A model generated the notes under the pieces. That model made no database searches. It was not told the DNA's origin and saw only the letters and a list, made by a program, of their open reading frames with translations. This document shows positions 43,347 to 52,787 of a stretch of 64,000 nucleotides of DNA, in pieces. The stretch spans positions 169,318-233,317 of the forward strand of contig NZ_LMER01000017.1 in the NCBI RefSeq assembly GCF_001426435.1, read 5' to 3'. The stretch is from Angustibacter sp. Root456 (GTDB lineage Bacteria; Actinomycetota; Actinomycetes; Actinomycetales; Angustibacteraceae). Within the stretch, counting starts at the first letter, position 1. Every line of letters starts with the position of its first letter. The position numbers and the translations under genes are program-made.

Positions 43347-44681
43347 TCACAGCATCGGCAGGTAGCGATCGAGCTCGAACTGCGTGATCTGCGCGCGGTA
43401 CTCCTGCCACTCCGCGCGCTTGTTCCGCAGGAAGAAGTCGAAGACGTGCTCCCCGAGCGTCTCGGCGACGAGCTCGCTGTCCTCCATGACGTGGATCGCC
43501 TCGGCCAGGGACGTCGGCAGCTGGCGGATCCCCAGCGCCTTGCGCTCGGCCTCCGACAGCGACCACACGTCGTCCTCGGCCTCGTCGGGCAGCTCGTACC
43601 CCTCCTCGATGCCCTTCAGCCCGGCGCTGAGGACGACGGCGAAGGCGAGGTAGGGGTTGCAGGCGCTGTCGATCGAGCGCATCTCGATGCGCGTCGACTG
43701 GCCCTTCGACGGCTTGTACATCGGGATCCGCACGAGCGCCGAGCGGTTGTTGTGCCCCCAGCAGACGTAGCTCGGCGCCTCGCCACCACCCATGAGGCGC
43801 TTGTAGGAGTTGACCCACTGGTTGGTGACGGCGGTGATCTCGGCGGCGTGCCGCAGCAGGCCGGCGATGAACTGGCGGCCGGTCTTGCTCAGCTGGTACG
43901 GCGCGCCCGCCTCGTGGAAGGCGTTGCCGTCGCCGGCGAACAGCGACAGGTGCGTGTGCATGCCCGAGCCCGGGTGCTCGGTGAACGGCTTGGGCATGAA
44001 GGTCGCGTAGATGCCCTGCTCGAGCGCGACCTCCTTGATGACCGCGCGGAAGGTCATGATGTTGTCGGCCGTGGTGAGCGCGTCGGCGTAGCGCAGGTCG
44101 ATCTCGTTCTGGCCCGGGCCGCCCTCGTGGTGGCTGAACTCCACCGAGATGCCCATCGACTCCAGCAGGGTGATGGCCTGGCGCCGGAAGTCGTGGGCCG
44201 TGCCGTGCGGCACGTGGTCGAAGTAGCCGGCCTGGTCGACCGGCACCAGCGGCTCACCCGCCTTGCGCTTCTCGAGCAGGAAGAACTCGATCTCGGGGTG
44301 GGTGTAGAAGGTGAAGCCCAGGTCGGACGCCTTGGCCAGCGCGCGCTTCAGCACGTTGCGCGGGTCGGCGAACGACGGCGTGCCGTCGGGCAGCAGGATG
44401 TCGCAGAACATCCGTGCGGTGCCTGGGCTCTCGCCGCGCCACGGGAGCACCGAGAACGTGCTCGGGTCGGGGCGCACGAGCATGTCGGCCTCGTAGACCC
44501 GGGCGAAGCCCTCGATGGCGCTGCCGTCGAAGCCGATCCCCTCGGCGAACGCCCCCTCGAGCTCGGCCGGCGCGACGGCCACCGACTTCAGGGTGCCGAG
44601 GACGTCGGTGAACCACAGCCGCACGAAGCGGATGTCCCGCTCCTCGATGGTGCGGAGCACGAACTCCTGCTGCCTGTCCAT
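43347..44681 (-). CDS. glnA2: Glutamine synthetase, GlnA2 type
   Basis: 444 residues from ATG 44681 (MDRQQEFVLRTIEERDIRFV), the same start as known GlnA2 proteins; an ATG three codons upstream is possible. Conserved GS motifs: ATP and glutamate sites in GFDGSAIEGFARV, HHEGGPGQNEIDLRYADALT, PFTEHPGSGMHTHLSL, NRSALVRIP and EMRSIDSACNPYLAF. The adenylylation loop NLYDLPPEE of GlnA1 is absent (GYELPDEAEDDVWSLSE instead), so this enzyme is not a target of GlnE at the usual Tyr. Streptomyces GlnA2 acts as gamma-glutamylpolyamine synthetase, a possible role here. Confidence 0.93.
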   Translation of the reverse strand: MDRQQEFVLRTIEERDIRFVRLWFTDVLGTLKSVAVAPAELEGAFAEGIGFDGSAIEGFARVYEADMLVRPDPSTFSVLPWRGESPGTARMFCDILLPDGTPSFADPRNVLKRALAKASDLGFTFYTHPEIEFFLLEKRKAGEPLVPVDQAGYFDHVPHGTAHDFRRQAITLLESMGISVEFSHHEGGPGQNEIDLRYADALTTADNIMTFRAVIKEVALEQGIYATFMPKPFTEHPGSGMHTHLSLFAGDGNAFHEAGAPYQLSKTGRQFIAGLLRHAAEITAVTNQWVNSYKRLMGGGEAPSYVCWGHNNRSALVRIPMYKPSKGQSTRIEMRSIDSACNPYLAFAVVLSAGLKGIEEGYELPDEAEDDVWSLSEAERKALGIRQLPTSLAEAIHVMEDSELVAETLGEHVFDFFLRNKRAEWQEYRAQITQFELDRYLPML

Positions 44682-44745
44682 GCGCGTCATCCTAGGGTCC
44701 GCACGTTGCGCCGACGTTTCGTCGTCCACACCGGGTTCGTGCGGC

Positions 44746-44804
44746 GATGGGTGCGGCGGGGTGGTCGTGATCGCGACACCTTCGCCGCACCCACGCCCGC
44801 TCGC
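44746..44804. repeat. 59-bp palindromic repeat, copy 1
   Basis: A copy of the element at 45842-45900; 53 or so of 59 bases agree, the differences being confined to a 5-base patch after GGTGCGGC and one later base. It contains a stem GGGTGCGGC (44749-44757) with GCCGCACCC (44784-44792) around a second small palindrome TCGTGATCGCGA. It sits between the glnA2 start and the AbiEi-like gene. Confidence 0.85.
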
Positions 44805-44866
44805 GTCGTCCACAGATCGTCCACGTGCCCTTTCGGGGCGTGCCGGCGTCGGCCAGCCTCGTCGAC

Positions 44867-45819
44867 ATGGACGACGGGGCCGGGGTCGCCGCGCTGTTCG
44901 CCCGCCAGCACGGCCTCGCGACGCGGGCCCAGCTCTACGAGCTCGGGCTGACGAGGGCCGCCCTTCGCTGGCGGCTGGGGAGGGGCTGGCGCGCCGTCGC
45001 CGGACCGGTCGTGAGCTCGAGCACCCAGCGGCTGTCGCCTCGCCAGCGGGTGGTCGCGGCTCAGCTGCTGGCTGGCCCGGACGGTGTGCTGTCCGGTGAC
45101 CACGCCGTGCTGTTGCACGGGCTCTCGGCCGGGCGCGGCCACCGACCGGTGCACGTGCTCGTCCCCATGAACCGGGACTCGCGATCGGTGGCCTTCGTGC
45201 AGGTCACGCGGACGCGCCGCCCGGTCGAGCGCCCGCTCCGAGACGGCCTCCTGCGTGTCGCCCCGCTACCGCGCGCCGTGGTCGACACCGCGCGCTGGGC
45301 GTCGACCCTCGACCACGCCCGGGCCGTCGTCATCGAGGCGGTGCAGACCAGACGCGCCGACCTCGATGACCTCCAGCACGAGCTGGACGCCGGACCCCGC
45401 CGCGGCAGCGCCCTCGCGCGCCAGGCGATTGCCGACGCGCGCGCCGGCGCGTGGTCGGCGCCCGAGGCCGAGCTGCTCGACGCGCTCGGGGCGAGCACGC
45501 TGCTGCCACCTGTGGTCGCGAACCCCGTGCTGACTGTGGCCGGGCAGCAGCTGCTCTCACCGGACCTCTGGATCGACGATGTCGCTCTCGCCCTCATGGT
45601 GCACTCACGGCGACACATGAGAGCGGCGCCGATTGGGAGTCCACGGTGGAGGACGACGGCGAGCTCACGGCGCACGGCGTGACCGTCCTCGCCTTCACCC
45701 CGCGCTCCATCGCCCTGCGCCCTGGGCACGTGCGACACCGCGTGGAACGCACCTACCTCGAGCTCAAGGGCTCGGGACGGCGGCGGCCGGCGGTCCTGAT
45801 GACGCCTCGCCTCGGCTGA
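44867..45819 (+). pseudogene. AbiEi/DUF559-like protein, split by a frameshift
   Basis: From ATG 44867 a frame reads 271 residues before running out of register at 45682; the last sensible residues are IDDVALALMVHSRRH. The neighbouring frame picks up at once with ESGADWESTVEDDGELTAHG and ends ELKGSGRRRPAVLMTPRLG at 45819. One missing base after cgacac (about 45621) restores a continuous protein of about 317 residues reading SRRHHESGADWES. The N-terminal part (LFARQHGLATRAQLYELGLT RAALRWRLGRGWRAV) is a winged-helix AbiEi antitoxin-type domain and the C-terminus an endonuclease-like DUF559 fold. Either a true pseudogene or an assembly error. Flanked by two repeat copies. Confidence 0.82.
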
Positions 45820-45841
45820 CGCGCCGGCCCGACGATACGGG

Positions 45842-45900
45842 GATGGGTGCGGCTATCGGGTCGTGATCGCGACACCTTCGCCGCACCCACGTCCGCTCGC
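45842..45900. repeat. 59-bp palindromic repeat, copy 2
   Basis: Same orientation as copy 1 at 44746-44804. Shares CGTGATCGCGACACCTTCGC and the flanking GGTGCGGC/GCCGCACC stem. It begins 23 bases after the restored stop of the AbiEi-like gene and ends six bases before the stop of the minus-strand FAD oxidoreductase, for which it may act as terminator. Confidence 0.85.
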
Positions 45901-45905
45901 CGGCG

Positions 45906-47471
45906 TCAGCCCGCGGCGAGGACCGCCATGGCTGCGGCCCGGCCGGGGATGCCGCTCACTCCCCCGCCCCGCCGCGCGCCGGCGCCGCACAGGAGCACGC
46001 GCGGGTGCGCCGTCTCGACCCCCCAGCGGCCGACGTCGGCAGCGTCCTCGGCCCACGGCCACGACAGGTCGCGGTGGAAGATGTTGCCGCCCGGCAGGCC
46101 GACGTCACCCTCGAGGTCGACCGGAGTGCGCGCCTCCACGGCCGGCTCGCCCGACGCCGTGCGCAGCAGGCAGTCCTCGATCGGCTCGGCCAGCACGGAG
46201 TTCAGCGAGCGCAGCGTGGCCGCGAGCGCCTGCTCGCGAGCGCCGTCGTTGTCGTCGCGGAACAGCCGCGCCGGCATGTGCAGCCCGAAGAGCGTGAGGG
46301 TGTGCGCACCCGCGGCCCGCAGCTCGGGCCCGAGGATCGAGGGGTCCGACAGCGAGTGGCAGTAGATCTCGCACGGTGGCACGTCGGGGATGCGCCCCGC
46401 CGAGGCCTGCTCGTACGCCACCTGCAGCTGGGCGTAGCCCTCGTTGACGTGGAAGGTGCCGCTGAAGGCAGCGGCCGGGTCGACGTCGCCGTCGCGCAGC
46501 CGGGGCAGCCGGCTCAGCAGCAGGTTGACCTTGAGCTGCGACCCTTCGGGCGCCTCGCCGGCGTCCTCCCCCAGGAGCCGGGCGAGGGTGGACGGCGCGC
46601 ACCCGGCGAGCACGTGACCGGCGCCCACCGTGTGCTGGGCCCCCGAGTCGTCGGTGTACGTCACCTCGCCGTCCGGGCTGACCGCGGTGACCTCCGCGCG
46701 CGTCACCAGCCGCGCGCCGGCGCTGCGGGCGGCGTCCGCGAGCGCCCCGCTCACCGCGCCCATGCCACCCACCGGCACGTCCCAGTCGCCGGTGCCGCCG
46801 CCCACCACGTGGTAGAGGAAGCAGCGGTTCTGGCGCAGGTCGGCCGACCCAGCGGACGCGAAGGTGCCGATGAGTCCGTCGGTGAGGACGACGCCGCGCA
46901 CCGTGTCGTCGGCGAAGGAGCGCTCGACGAGGTCGCCCAGCGGCTGCTCGACGACGCTCGCCCAGGCCTCGTCGTCGTCCACGCGTCGCCGCATCGCCTC
47001 GGCTGACAGCAGCGGCTCGGTCATGGTCGGGAAGACGCGCTGGGCGATCCGGCCGGTCATGGCGTAGAAGCGCTGCCACGCAGCCGCGTCGGACGCCGAG
47101 GCCGCGCGTTCGAACGACCGTGCGGTGGCCTCGGGGTCGCCGTTGTCGACGAGCAGCCCGCGCTCCGGAGCTCCCGGAACCGGTGTGTACGAGGAGTACC
47201 GACGCCGCACCAGCTGCAGCGACAACCCCAGCTCGTCGACCACCTGGCGCGGCAGCAGCGACACGAGGTAGCTGTAGCGCGACAGCCGCGCGTCCAGGCC
47301 CTCGAACACCGGAGCCGACACGGCGGCTCCGCCCACGTGGTCGAGCCGCTCGAGCACCAGCACCGACCGGCCGGCGCGCGCGAGGTAGGCCGCAGCCGTC
47401 AGGCCGTTGTGCCCGCCGCCCACCACGACCACGTCGTACCGATCTCCCCGGCCGCGCCGCTGCTCGCTCAT
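45906..47471 (-). CDS. NAD(P)/FAD-dependent oxidoreductase, phytoene-desaturase-like
   Basis: 521 residues from ATG 47471. Rossmann FAD motif VVVVGGGHNGLTAAAYLARA with the Glu of VLVLERLDHVGGAA, and the C-terminal GRAAAMAVLAAG after LLCGAGARRGGGVSGIPG. The arrangement matches the PYROXD2/CrtI-like group rather than a true carotenoid desaturase, and no carotenoid genes lie nearby. The reaction is unknown. Divergent from nadE with 75 bases between starts. Confidence 0.88.
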   Translation of the reverse strand: MSEQRRGRGDRYDVVVVGGGHNGLTAAAYLARAGRSVLVLERLDHVGGAAVSAPVFEGLDARLSRYSYLVSLLPRQVVDELGLSLQLVRRRYSSYTPVPGAPERGLLVDNGDPEATARSFERAASASDAAAWQRFYAMTGRIAQRVFPTMTEPLLSAEAMRRRVDDDEAWASVVEQPLGDLVERSFADDTVRGVVLTDGLIGTFASAGSADLRQNRCFLYHVVGGGTGDWDVPVGGMGAVSGALADAARSAGARLVTRAEVTAVSPDGEVTYTDDSGAQHTVGAGHVLAGCAPSTLARLLGEDAGEAPEGSQLKVNLLLSRLPRLRDGDVDPAAAFSGTFHVNEGYAQLQVAYEQASAGRIPDVPPCEIYCHSLSDPSILGPELRAAGAHTLTLFGLHMPARLFRDDNDGAREQALAATLRSLNSVLAEPIEDCLLRTASGEPAVEARTPVDLEGDVGLPGGNIFHRDLSWPWAEDAADVGRWGVETAHPRVLLCGAGARRGGGVSGIPGRAAAMAVLAAG

Positions 47472-47546
47472 GGGCGCTGACCCTAGCCTCCGGTGTGACG
47501 ACGGGCACGGGTCGCGACGGCACCCGCTGCCCCTAGGCTCGGGGGC

Positions 47547-49370
47547 ATGCCGCAGCTGCGACTCGCGCTCGCCCAGGTGGATGCCGTCCTCGGGGACCTC
47601 GAGGGCAACGCCCGCATGATCCGCGAGTGGACCGCTCGCGCCGCCGACTCCGGCGCCCAGCTCGTCGCGTTCCCCGAGATGGTGCTCACCGGCTACCCGG
47701 TCGAGGACCTCGCGCTGCGTCGGTCCTTCGTCGACGCCTCGCGCTCGGCGGTGCTGCGGCTCGCCGCCGACCTCGCGAGCGACGGCTTCGGGCAGTTGCC
47801 GGTCGTGGTCGGGTACCTCGACCGCGCCGAGGGCCGCGACGCCGACACCGACGGCGACGGCGTCTCGGAGGACGGCCGCACCGGCATCCCGAAGGGCATG
47901 CCGCAGAACTGCGTGGCGGTGCTGCACCAGGGGCGCGTGGCGGCCCGGTACGCCAAGCACCACCTGCCGAACTACGGCGTCTTCGACGAGTTCCGCATCT
48001 TCGTGCCGGGCCACGGCCTCACGGTGGTGCGCGTCGGGGACGTCGACGTCGCGCTCGCCATCTGCGAGGACCTCTGGCAGGACGGCGGCCCGGTGGCCAG
48101 GACGCGCGAGGCGGGCGCCGAGCTGCTCCTGGTGGTGAACGGCTCGCCGTACGAGCGGTGCAAGGACGACACGCGGCTCGACCTCGTGCGACGGCGTGCG
48201 GCGGAAGCCGGCTGCACCCTGGCCTACCTCAACCTCGTCGGAGGCCAGGACGACCTCGTCTTCGACGGCGACTCGGTGGTCGTCTCTGCCGGCGGCGAGG
48301 TGCTGGCCCGCGCACCGCAGTTCACCGAGCACCTGCTGACGGTCGATCTCGACCTGGCGGCCTCGACGGTCGACGCCGACGGGGACGGACCCGACGTCCG
48401 GCACGTGGTGCTGAGCGAGGAGCCCTTGCCGGAGCGCACGCCCGAGCCCCCGACGATCGCGACCCGGCTGGACGACGACGCCGAGGTGTGGTCGGCGCTG
48501 GTCACGGGACTGTCGGGCTACGTGCGCAAGAACGGCTTCTCGTCGGTGGCTATCGCGATGTCGGGAGGTATCGACTCGGCGGTGGTCGCCGCCCTGGCCG
48601 CCGACGCGCTCGGCGGTCGGCACGTCTTCGGCATCTCGATGCCCAGCGAGTACTCCAGCGACCACAGCAAGGACGACGCCGCAGACCTCGCGCAGCGCAT
48701 CGGCGCCGACTACCGCGTCGAGCCCATCGCCGACGCGGTGGCGGTGCTGCAGCGCCAGCTCGGCTTCACCGGTGTCGCCGAGGAGAACCTGCAGGCCCGA
48801 GTGCGCGGTCTGATCCTCATGGGGATCTCGAACTCAGAGGGCCACCTGGTGCTGGCCACCAGCAACAAGAGCGAGCTCGCCGTCGGCTACTCCACGCTCT
48901 ACGGCGACAGCGTCGGGGGCTTCGCGCCGCTCAAGGACGTGCCGAAGACGCTGGTGTGGCAGCTGGCGCGCTGGCGCAACGCCGAGGCCGAGCGACTCGG
49001 GCAGACGCCACCGATCCCCGAGCGCTCGATCGCCAAGCCGCCCTCGGCCGAGCTGCGGCCCGGCCAGACCGATCAGGACTCGTTGCCGCCGTACGAGGTG
49101 CTCGACCCCGTGCTCGAGCGCTACGTCGTCGAGGCCGAAGGGCGCTCCGAGCTCGTCGAGGAGGGCTTCGACCCCGAGGTGGTCGACCGCGTCGTGGGCC
49201 TGGTCGACCGCGCGGAGTGGAAGCGGCGGCAGTTCGCACCGGGTCCCAAGATCTCGCGCGTCGCCTTCGGCCGCGACCGCCGTCTGCCCATCACGAGCCG
49301 TTGGCGGGAGAACGAGCCGGGGTCCCCGGCCGCGCCCGCCGACCAGCCGACCGCCAAGGAGCCCCAGTGA
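47547..49370 (+). CDS. nadE: Glutamine-dependent NAD+ synthetase
   Basis: 607 residues. N-terminal nitrilase-type glutaminase with the Glu-Lys-Cys triad in [27 protein letters not shown] and [13 protein letters not shown]-terminal ATP-pyrophosphatase synthetase domain with [18 protein letters not shown] near residue 335, [18 protein letters not shown] and the [20 protein letters not shown] loop. It converts deamido-NAD to NAD using glutamine nitrogen. A Pro-rich 25-residue tail ends it. Its stop overlaps the GTG of panB by four bases, linking NAD and pantothenate synthesis. Confidence 0.96.
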   Translation: MPQLRLALAQVDAVLGDLEGNARMIREWTARAADSGAQLVAFPEMVLTGYPVEDLALRRSFVDASRSAVLRLAADLASDGFGQLPVVVGYLDRAEGRDADTDGDGVSEDGRTGIPKGMPQNCVAVLHQGRVAARYAKHHLPNYGVFDEFRIFVPGHGLTVVRVGDVDVALAICEDLWQDGGPVARTREAGAELLLVVNGSPYERCKDDTRLDLVRRRAAEAGCTLAYLNLVGGQDDLVFDGDSVVVSAGGEVLARAPQFTEHLLTVDLDLAASTVDADGDGPDVRHVVLSEEPLPERTPEPPTIATRLDDDAEVWSALVTGLSGYVRKNGFSSVAIAMSGGIDSAVVAALAADALGGRHVFGISMPSEYSSDHSKDDAADLAQRIGADYRVEPIADAVAVLQRQLGFTGVAEENLQARVRGLILMGISNSEGHLVLATSNKSELAVGYSTLYGDSVGGFAPLKDVPKTLVWQLARWRNAEAERLGQTPPIPERSIAKPPSAELRPGQTDQDSLPPYEVLDPVLERYVVEAEGRSELVEEGFDPEVVDRVVGLVDRAEWKRRQFAPGPKISRVAFGRDRRLPITSRWRENEPGSPAAPADQPTAKEPQ

Positions 49371-50257
49371 CCGAGCACCCGAGTGACCCCGCGGCCGAGC
49401 AGCCCGCGCCGTACGGCACCGGGCCGCAGCACCAGGCCGGCGCCGGGGCGGTGCCCGCGCGTCGCGTGCGCGTGCACCACCTGCAGCAGGCCAAGGAGCG
49501 CGGCGAGCGCTTCGCGATGCTCACGGCCTACGACCAGATGTCGGCGGAGATCTTCGACGAGGCCGGCATCGACGTCCTGCTCGTGGGTGACTCGGCAGCC
49601 AACAACGTGCTCGGGTACGAGACGACGGTGCCGATCACGGTCGACGAGATGATCCCGCTGGTGCGCGCCGTCGCCCGCAGCGCCCGACGCGCGCTGGTGA
49701 TCGCCGACCTGCCGTTCGGGTCCTACCAGGGGTCACCGCAGCAGGCGCTCGCCACCGCGACCCGCATGATGAAGGAGGGCCTCGCGCACGGCGTGAAGCT
49801 CGAGGGCGGACGTCGCGTGGCCGAGCACGTGGAGGCCGTCGTGGCCGCCGGCATCCCCGTCATGGGGCACCTCGGCTTCACGCCGCAGAGCGAGCACGTG
49901 CTCGGCGGCTACCGCGTGCAGGGGCGCGGCGACCAGGGCGAGCAGCTCGTGAAGGACGCCTGCGCGCTGCAGGACGCCGGCGCCTTCTCGGTGGTGCTGG
50001 AGATGGTCCCCGCGCCCGTGGCCGCGCAGATCACCGAGGTGCTCAAGGTGCCCACCATCGGCATCGGGGCCGGGCCGGACTGCGACGCCCAGGTGCTCGT
50101 GTGGCAGGACATGGCGGGCCTGCGCGGCGGCAAGATGGCGCGGTTCGTCAAGCAGTACGCCGACCTGCGGGGCACGCTGCTGCAGGCGGCCCGCGCCTAC
50201 GCCGACGACGTGCGGGGCGGCGCCTTCCCCACCGCGGAGCACTCCTTCGAGTCCTGA
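49367..50257 (+). CDS. panB: 3-methyl-2-oxobutanoate hydroxymethyltransferase
   Basis: 296 residues from GTG 49367. After a 30-residue disordered start, the (beta/alpha)8 barrel runs from [20 protein letters not shown]: metal ligands Asp in [17 protein letters not shown] and Asp in [13 protein letters not shown], Glu in [13 protein letters not shown] and [16 protein letters not shown], with [20 protein letters not shown] and [19 protein letters not shown]. It makes ketopantoate, the first step of pantothenate and CoA synthesis. The alternative reading of a much longer protein in the same frame is an artefact of GC bias inside nadE. Confidence 0.96.
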   Translation: MTEHPSDPAAEQPAPYGTGPQHQAGAGAVPARRVRVHHLQQAKERGERFAMLTAYDQMSAEIFDEAGIDVLLVGDSAANNVLGYETTVPITVDEMIPLVRAVARSARRALVIADLPFGSYQGSPQQALATATRMMKEGLAHGVKLEGGRRVAEHVEAVVAAGIPVMGHLGFTPQSEHVLGGYRVQGRGDQGEQLVKDACALQDAGAFSVVLEMVPAPVAAQITEVLKVPTIGIGAGPDCDAQVLVWQDMAGLRGGKMARFVKQYADLRGTLLQAARAYADDVRGGAFPTAEHSFES

Positions 50258-50335
50258 CCTCTTCTCATCGCGCCCGATTCGTGCCAGGGTCGGCCCACCG
50301 TTGCTCGGGGGAGCCACCTGGAAGGACTCGTCGAC

Positions 50336-51391
50336 GTGACCCGCTCGAGGCGCCTGTACTGCACCGTCGTCACCACCACCGCCGCCGCGCTCGCCGTGGC
50401 CTGGGCCGCACCCGCCGGAGCCGCCTCGAGCGGCAGCACCGGCAGCACCGGCAGCACCGGCAGCGCCAGCGTGTTCAAGGTCAACCCCGTGCAGTCGTCC
50501 GGCGACCAGTCGCTCACGGACAGCAAGGACTCCGCGACCGCCGTCCCGGTGAGCGAGTACGCCACCGTGACGCTCACGAACCTCGACGGCTCGGGCTACC
50601 TGCGTGGTGACTGGGCCAACGTCGTCAGCGAGACCGGCCCGGCCGCCTACTCCCCCACCAACATCTTCACCTACCGGCGCGACGACGACCGGTTCGAGCA
50701 GGTCATGGCGTACTACTGGGTCACCCAGGCCCAGCTGTACCTGCGCTCACTCGGTTTCGGCGCCGACCTGCCCGCCGTCAACGCCGAGAGCCAGGACGTG
50801 CGCACCAACCAGTACGGCGTCGACAACTCCTACTCCACCGACCACAAGGACTTCCTGCGCTTCGGCAAGGGCGGGGTCGACGACGCCGAGGACGCCGAGG
50901 TGATCGTCCACGAGTACGGACACGCGGTGCACGACGCCCAGGTGCCCGGCTTCGGCTCGTCCCTGGAGTCGGGCAGCATCGGCGAGGCCTTCGGTGACTA
51001 CCTCGCGGTGACCGTCAGCGAGCACGTCCGCCAGCAGCAGGGCTGGCCGCTCAACGCGGCGGTCACGTGCGTCGCCGACTGGGACTCGACGTCGTACACC
51101 CGGGCGCCGCACTGCCTGCGCACGCTCGCCGAGAACAAGCACTACCCCGAGGACGTCGTGGGAGAGGTGCACGCGGACGGCGAGATCTGGTCGCAGGCGC
51201 TGTGGAGCATCCGGACGGCGCTCGGCGCCACCCGGGCCGACCGGGTCATCGTCGACGCGCAGTTCCGCTTCGCGCCGGACACCTCGTTCGCCGCCGCCGC
51301 CCAGCAGACCGTCGCCACCGCTCGCAGCATGTACGGCAAGCAGGCCGCGGACGCCGTCACCGCCGCGTTCCACGCCCGCGGCATCCTCTGA
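50336..51391 (+). CDS. Secreted gluzincin metallopeptidase (M4/M36-like)
   Basis: 351 residues from GTG 50336 with GAAGGA at 50321. Signal peptide (LYCTVVTTTAAALAVAWAAP AGAA) then a Gly-Ser-Thr linker and a thermolysin/fungalysin-type domain: zinc motif VIVHEYGHAVHD near residue 196 and the third ligand Glu in SGSIGEAFGDYLAV about 23 residues later. VHADGEIWSQALWSIRTALG carries the late His/Asp region of M36. No long propeptide (FTP) is present, so it is shorter than fungalysins. Substrate unknown; acts outside the cell. Confidence 0.87.
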   Translation: MTRSRRLYCTVVTTTAAALAVAWAAPAGAASSGSTGSTGSTGSASVFKVNPVQSSGDQSLTDSKDSATAVPVSEYATVTLTNLDGSGYLRGDWANVVSETGPAAYSPTNIFTYRRDDDRFEQVMAYYWVTQAQLYLRSLGFGADLPAVNAESQDVRTNQYGVDNSYSTDHKDFLRFGKGGVDDAEDAEVIVHEYGHAVHDAQVPGFGSSLESGSIGEAFGDYLAVTVSEHVRQQQGWPLNAAVTCVADWDSTSYTRAPHCLRTLAENKHYPEDVVGEVHADGEIWSQALWSIRTALGATRADRVIVDAQFRFAPDTSFAAAAQQTVATARSMYGKQAADAVTAAFHARGIL

Positions 51392-51460
51392 CTCCCGTTC
51401 GGCGCGCCGGCGCCGGGAAAGCACTGGGGTTCTCACCGTGAGACAAGGCAGGATGAGGGC

Positions 51461-51649
51461 ATGAGCGGACAGTCGAAGAACTCGGGCCAGGGCGCCTCGG
51501 ACGACGTGAAGGCCAAGTTCCGGGAGGCGCTGGCCCGCAAGAACGGTCGGCACGAGGAGCACGAGGGCGATCGGCCGGACTCCGTCGTCCACGCCCACAC
51601 CGGCCCGGCGAAGGCGCAGCGGCAGTTCCGCCGCAAGTCCGGCGGCTGA
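51461..51649 (+). CDS. DUF5302 family small protein
   Basis: 62 residues, highly charged. SDDVKAKFREALARKNGRHE followed by a short acidic stretch and HTGPAKAQRQFRRKSGG is the pattern of DUF5302, small actinobacterial proteins of unknown role found singly beside housekeeping genes. No transmembrane or catalytic features; likely disordered with one helix. It lies alone between two larger genes. Confidence 0.85.
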   Translation: MSGQSKNSGQGASDDVKAKFREALARKNGRHEEHEGDRPDSVVHAHTGPAKAQRQFRRKSGG

Positions 51650-51733
51650 GGGGTCCGGCCCCGGCAGGCTCGAACCGTGGCATGACTCACCTTGACGTGT
51701 CCGGCGTCGGCGGCAGGCACTAGCGTCGGGGCC

Positions 51734-52735
51734 ATGAGCGACCTCACCGTCGGCTACGCCGCCATGCTGGAGCAGTTCCACCCCGCCGAGTGCGTGCGCC
51801 TCACCGCACTCGCCGAGGAGCACGGGTTCTCGGGCTGCATGGCAGCCGACCACTTCCAGCCCTGGGTGCCGCAGCAGGGCCAGGCGGGCTTCGTCTGGAA
51901 CGTGCTGACCGCCGTGGGCGAGCGCACGCGTGGTGACCTCGGCCCGGGCGTCACCTGCCCGAGCTTCCGGTTCCACCCGGCGATCGTGGCGCAGGCGGCG
52001 GCGACGCTCGAGGCGATGTACCCAGGCCGCTCCTGGCTCGGGCTCGGCACCGGCGAGGCGCTCAACGAGCACATCGTGCCGGGCTACTGGCCCGAGGCCG
52101 GCGAGCGCTCGCTGCGCATGTGGGAGGCGATCGAGCTCATCAACAAGCTCTTCACCGCCTCGCTCGAGGGCAAGGACGTCAAGCACGACGGCCGGTGGTT
52201 CAAGATGGAGACCACGCGCCTGTGGACCATGCCCGAGCAGGCACCGCCGATCATGGTGGCCACCGCCGGGCCGATCAACGCCAAGAAGACCGGCAAGTTC
52301 GCCGACGGCATGATCACGGTGGGGGCCCCGCTCGAGAAGATCGACGGGCTGTTCGGCAAGTTCGCCGAGGGCGCGCGCGAGGCCGGCAAGGACCCCGACT
52401 CCATGCCGAAGGTGCTGCAGCTGCACCTGTCGTGGGCTGAGACCGACGAGCAGGCGCTCACCAACGCGATGACGGAGTGGCCGAACGGCGGCATGAAGTT
52501 CGGCAAGGCCGACATCCGCAGCCCGCACGACTTCGCTGCGATGGCCCAGCTGGTGCGACCCGAGGACTTCGAGGGCCGCATGGTCATCTCGTCCGACCCC
52601 GACGTGCACCGGGCCGCCATCCAGAAGTTCGTCGACCTCGGCTTCGACCGCGTCTACCTGCACAACGTCGGACGCAACCAGGAGGACTGGATCCGCGTCT
52701 TCGGCGAGCAGGTCCTGCCCAAGCTGCACCGCTGA
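51734..52735 (+). CDS. F420-dependent glucose-6-phosphate dehydrogenase-family oxidoreductase
   Basis: 333 residues from ATG 51734. Luciferase-like TIM barrel of the FGD group: CMAADHFQPWVPQQGQAGF carries the His and Trp of the FGD active site, and WLGLGTGEALNEHIVPGYWP the catalytic Glu. GERSLRMWEAIELINKLFTA, MVATAGPINAKKTGKFADGM and VRPEDFEGRMVISSDPDVH fit the TIGR03557 type (F420-dependent, G6PDH-like). It reduces F420 with a sugar phosphate or another alcohol, so the organism is likely to make F420. Upstream sequence up to 51692 in frame is not a better start. Confidence 0.92.
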   Translation: MSDLTVGYAAMLEQFHPAECVRLTALAEEHGFSGCMAADHFQPWVPQQGQAGFVWNVLTAVGERTRGDLGPGVTCPSFRFHPAIVAQAAATLEAMYPGRSWLGLGTGEALNEHIVPGYWPEAGERSLRMWEAIELINKLFTASLEGKDVKHDGRWFKMETTRLWTMPEQAPPIMVATAGPINAKKTGKFADGMITVGAPLEKIDGLFGKFAEGAREAGKDPDSMPKVLQLHLSWAETDEQALTNAMTEWPNGGMKFGKADIRSPHDFAAMAQLVRPEDFEGRMVISSDPDVHRAAIQKFVDLGFDRVYLHNVGRNQEDWIRVFGEQVLPKLHR

Positions 52736-52787
52736 TCGGGTGAAATCGACGAGAAGCGCCCGGGGGCCAGGTGGCAGGATCTAGCCC

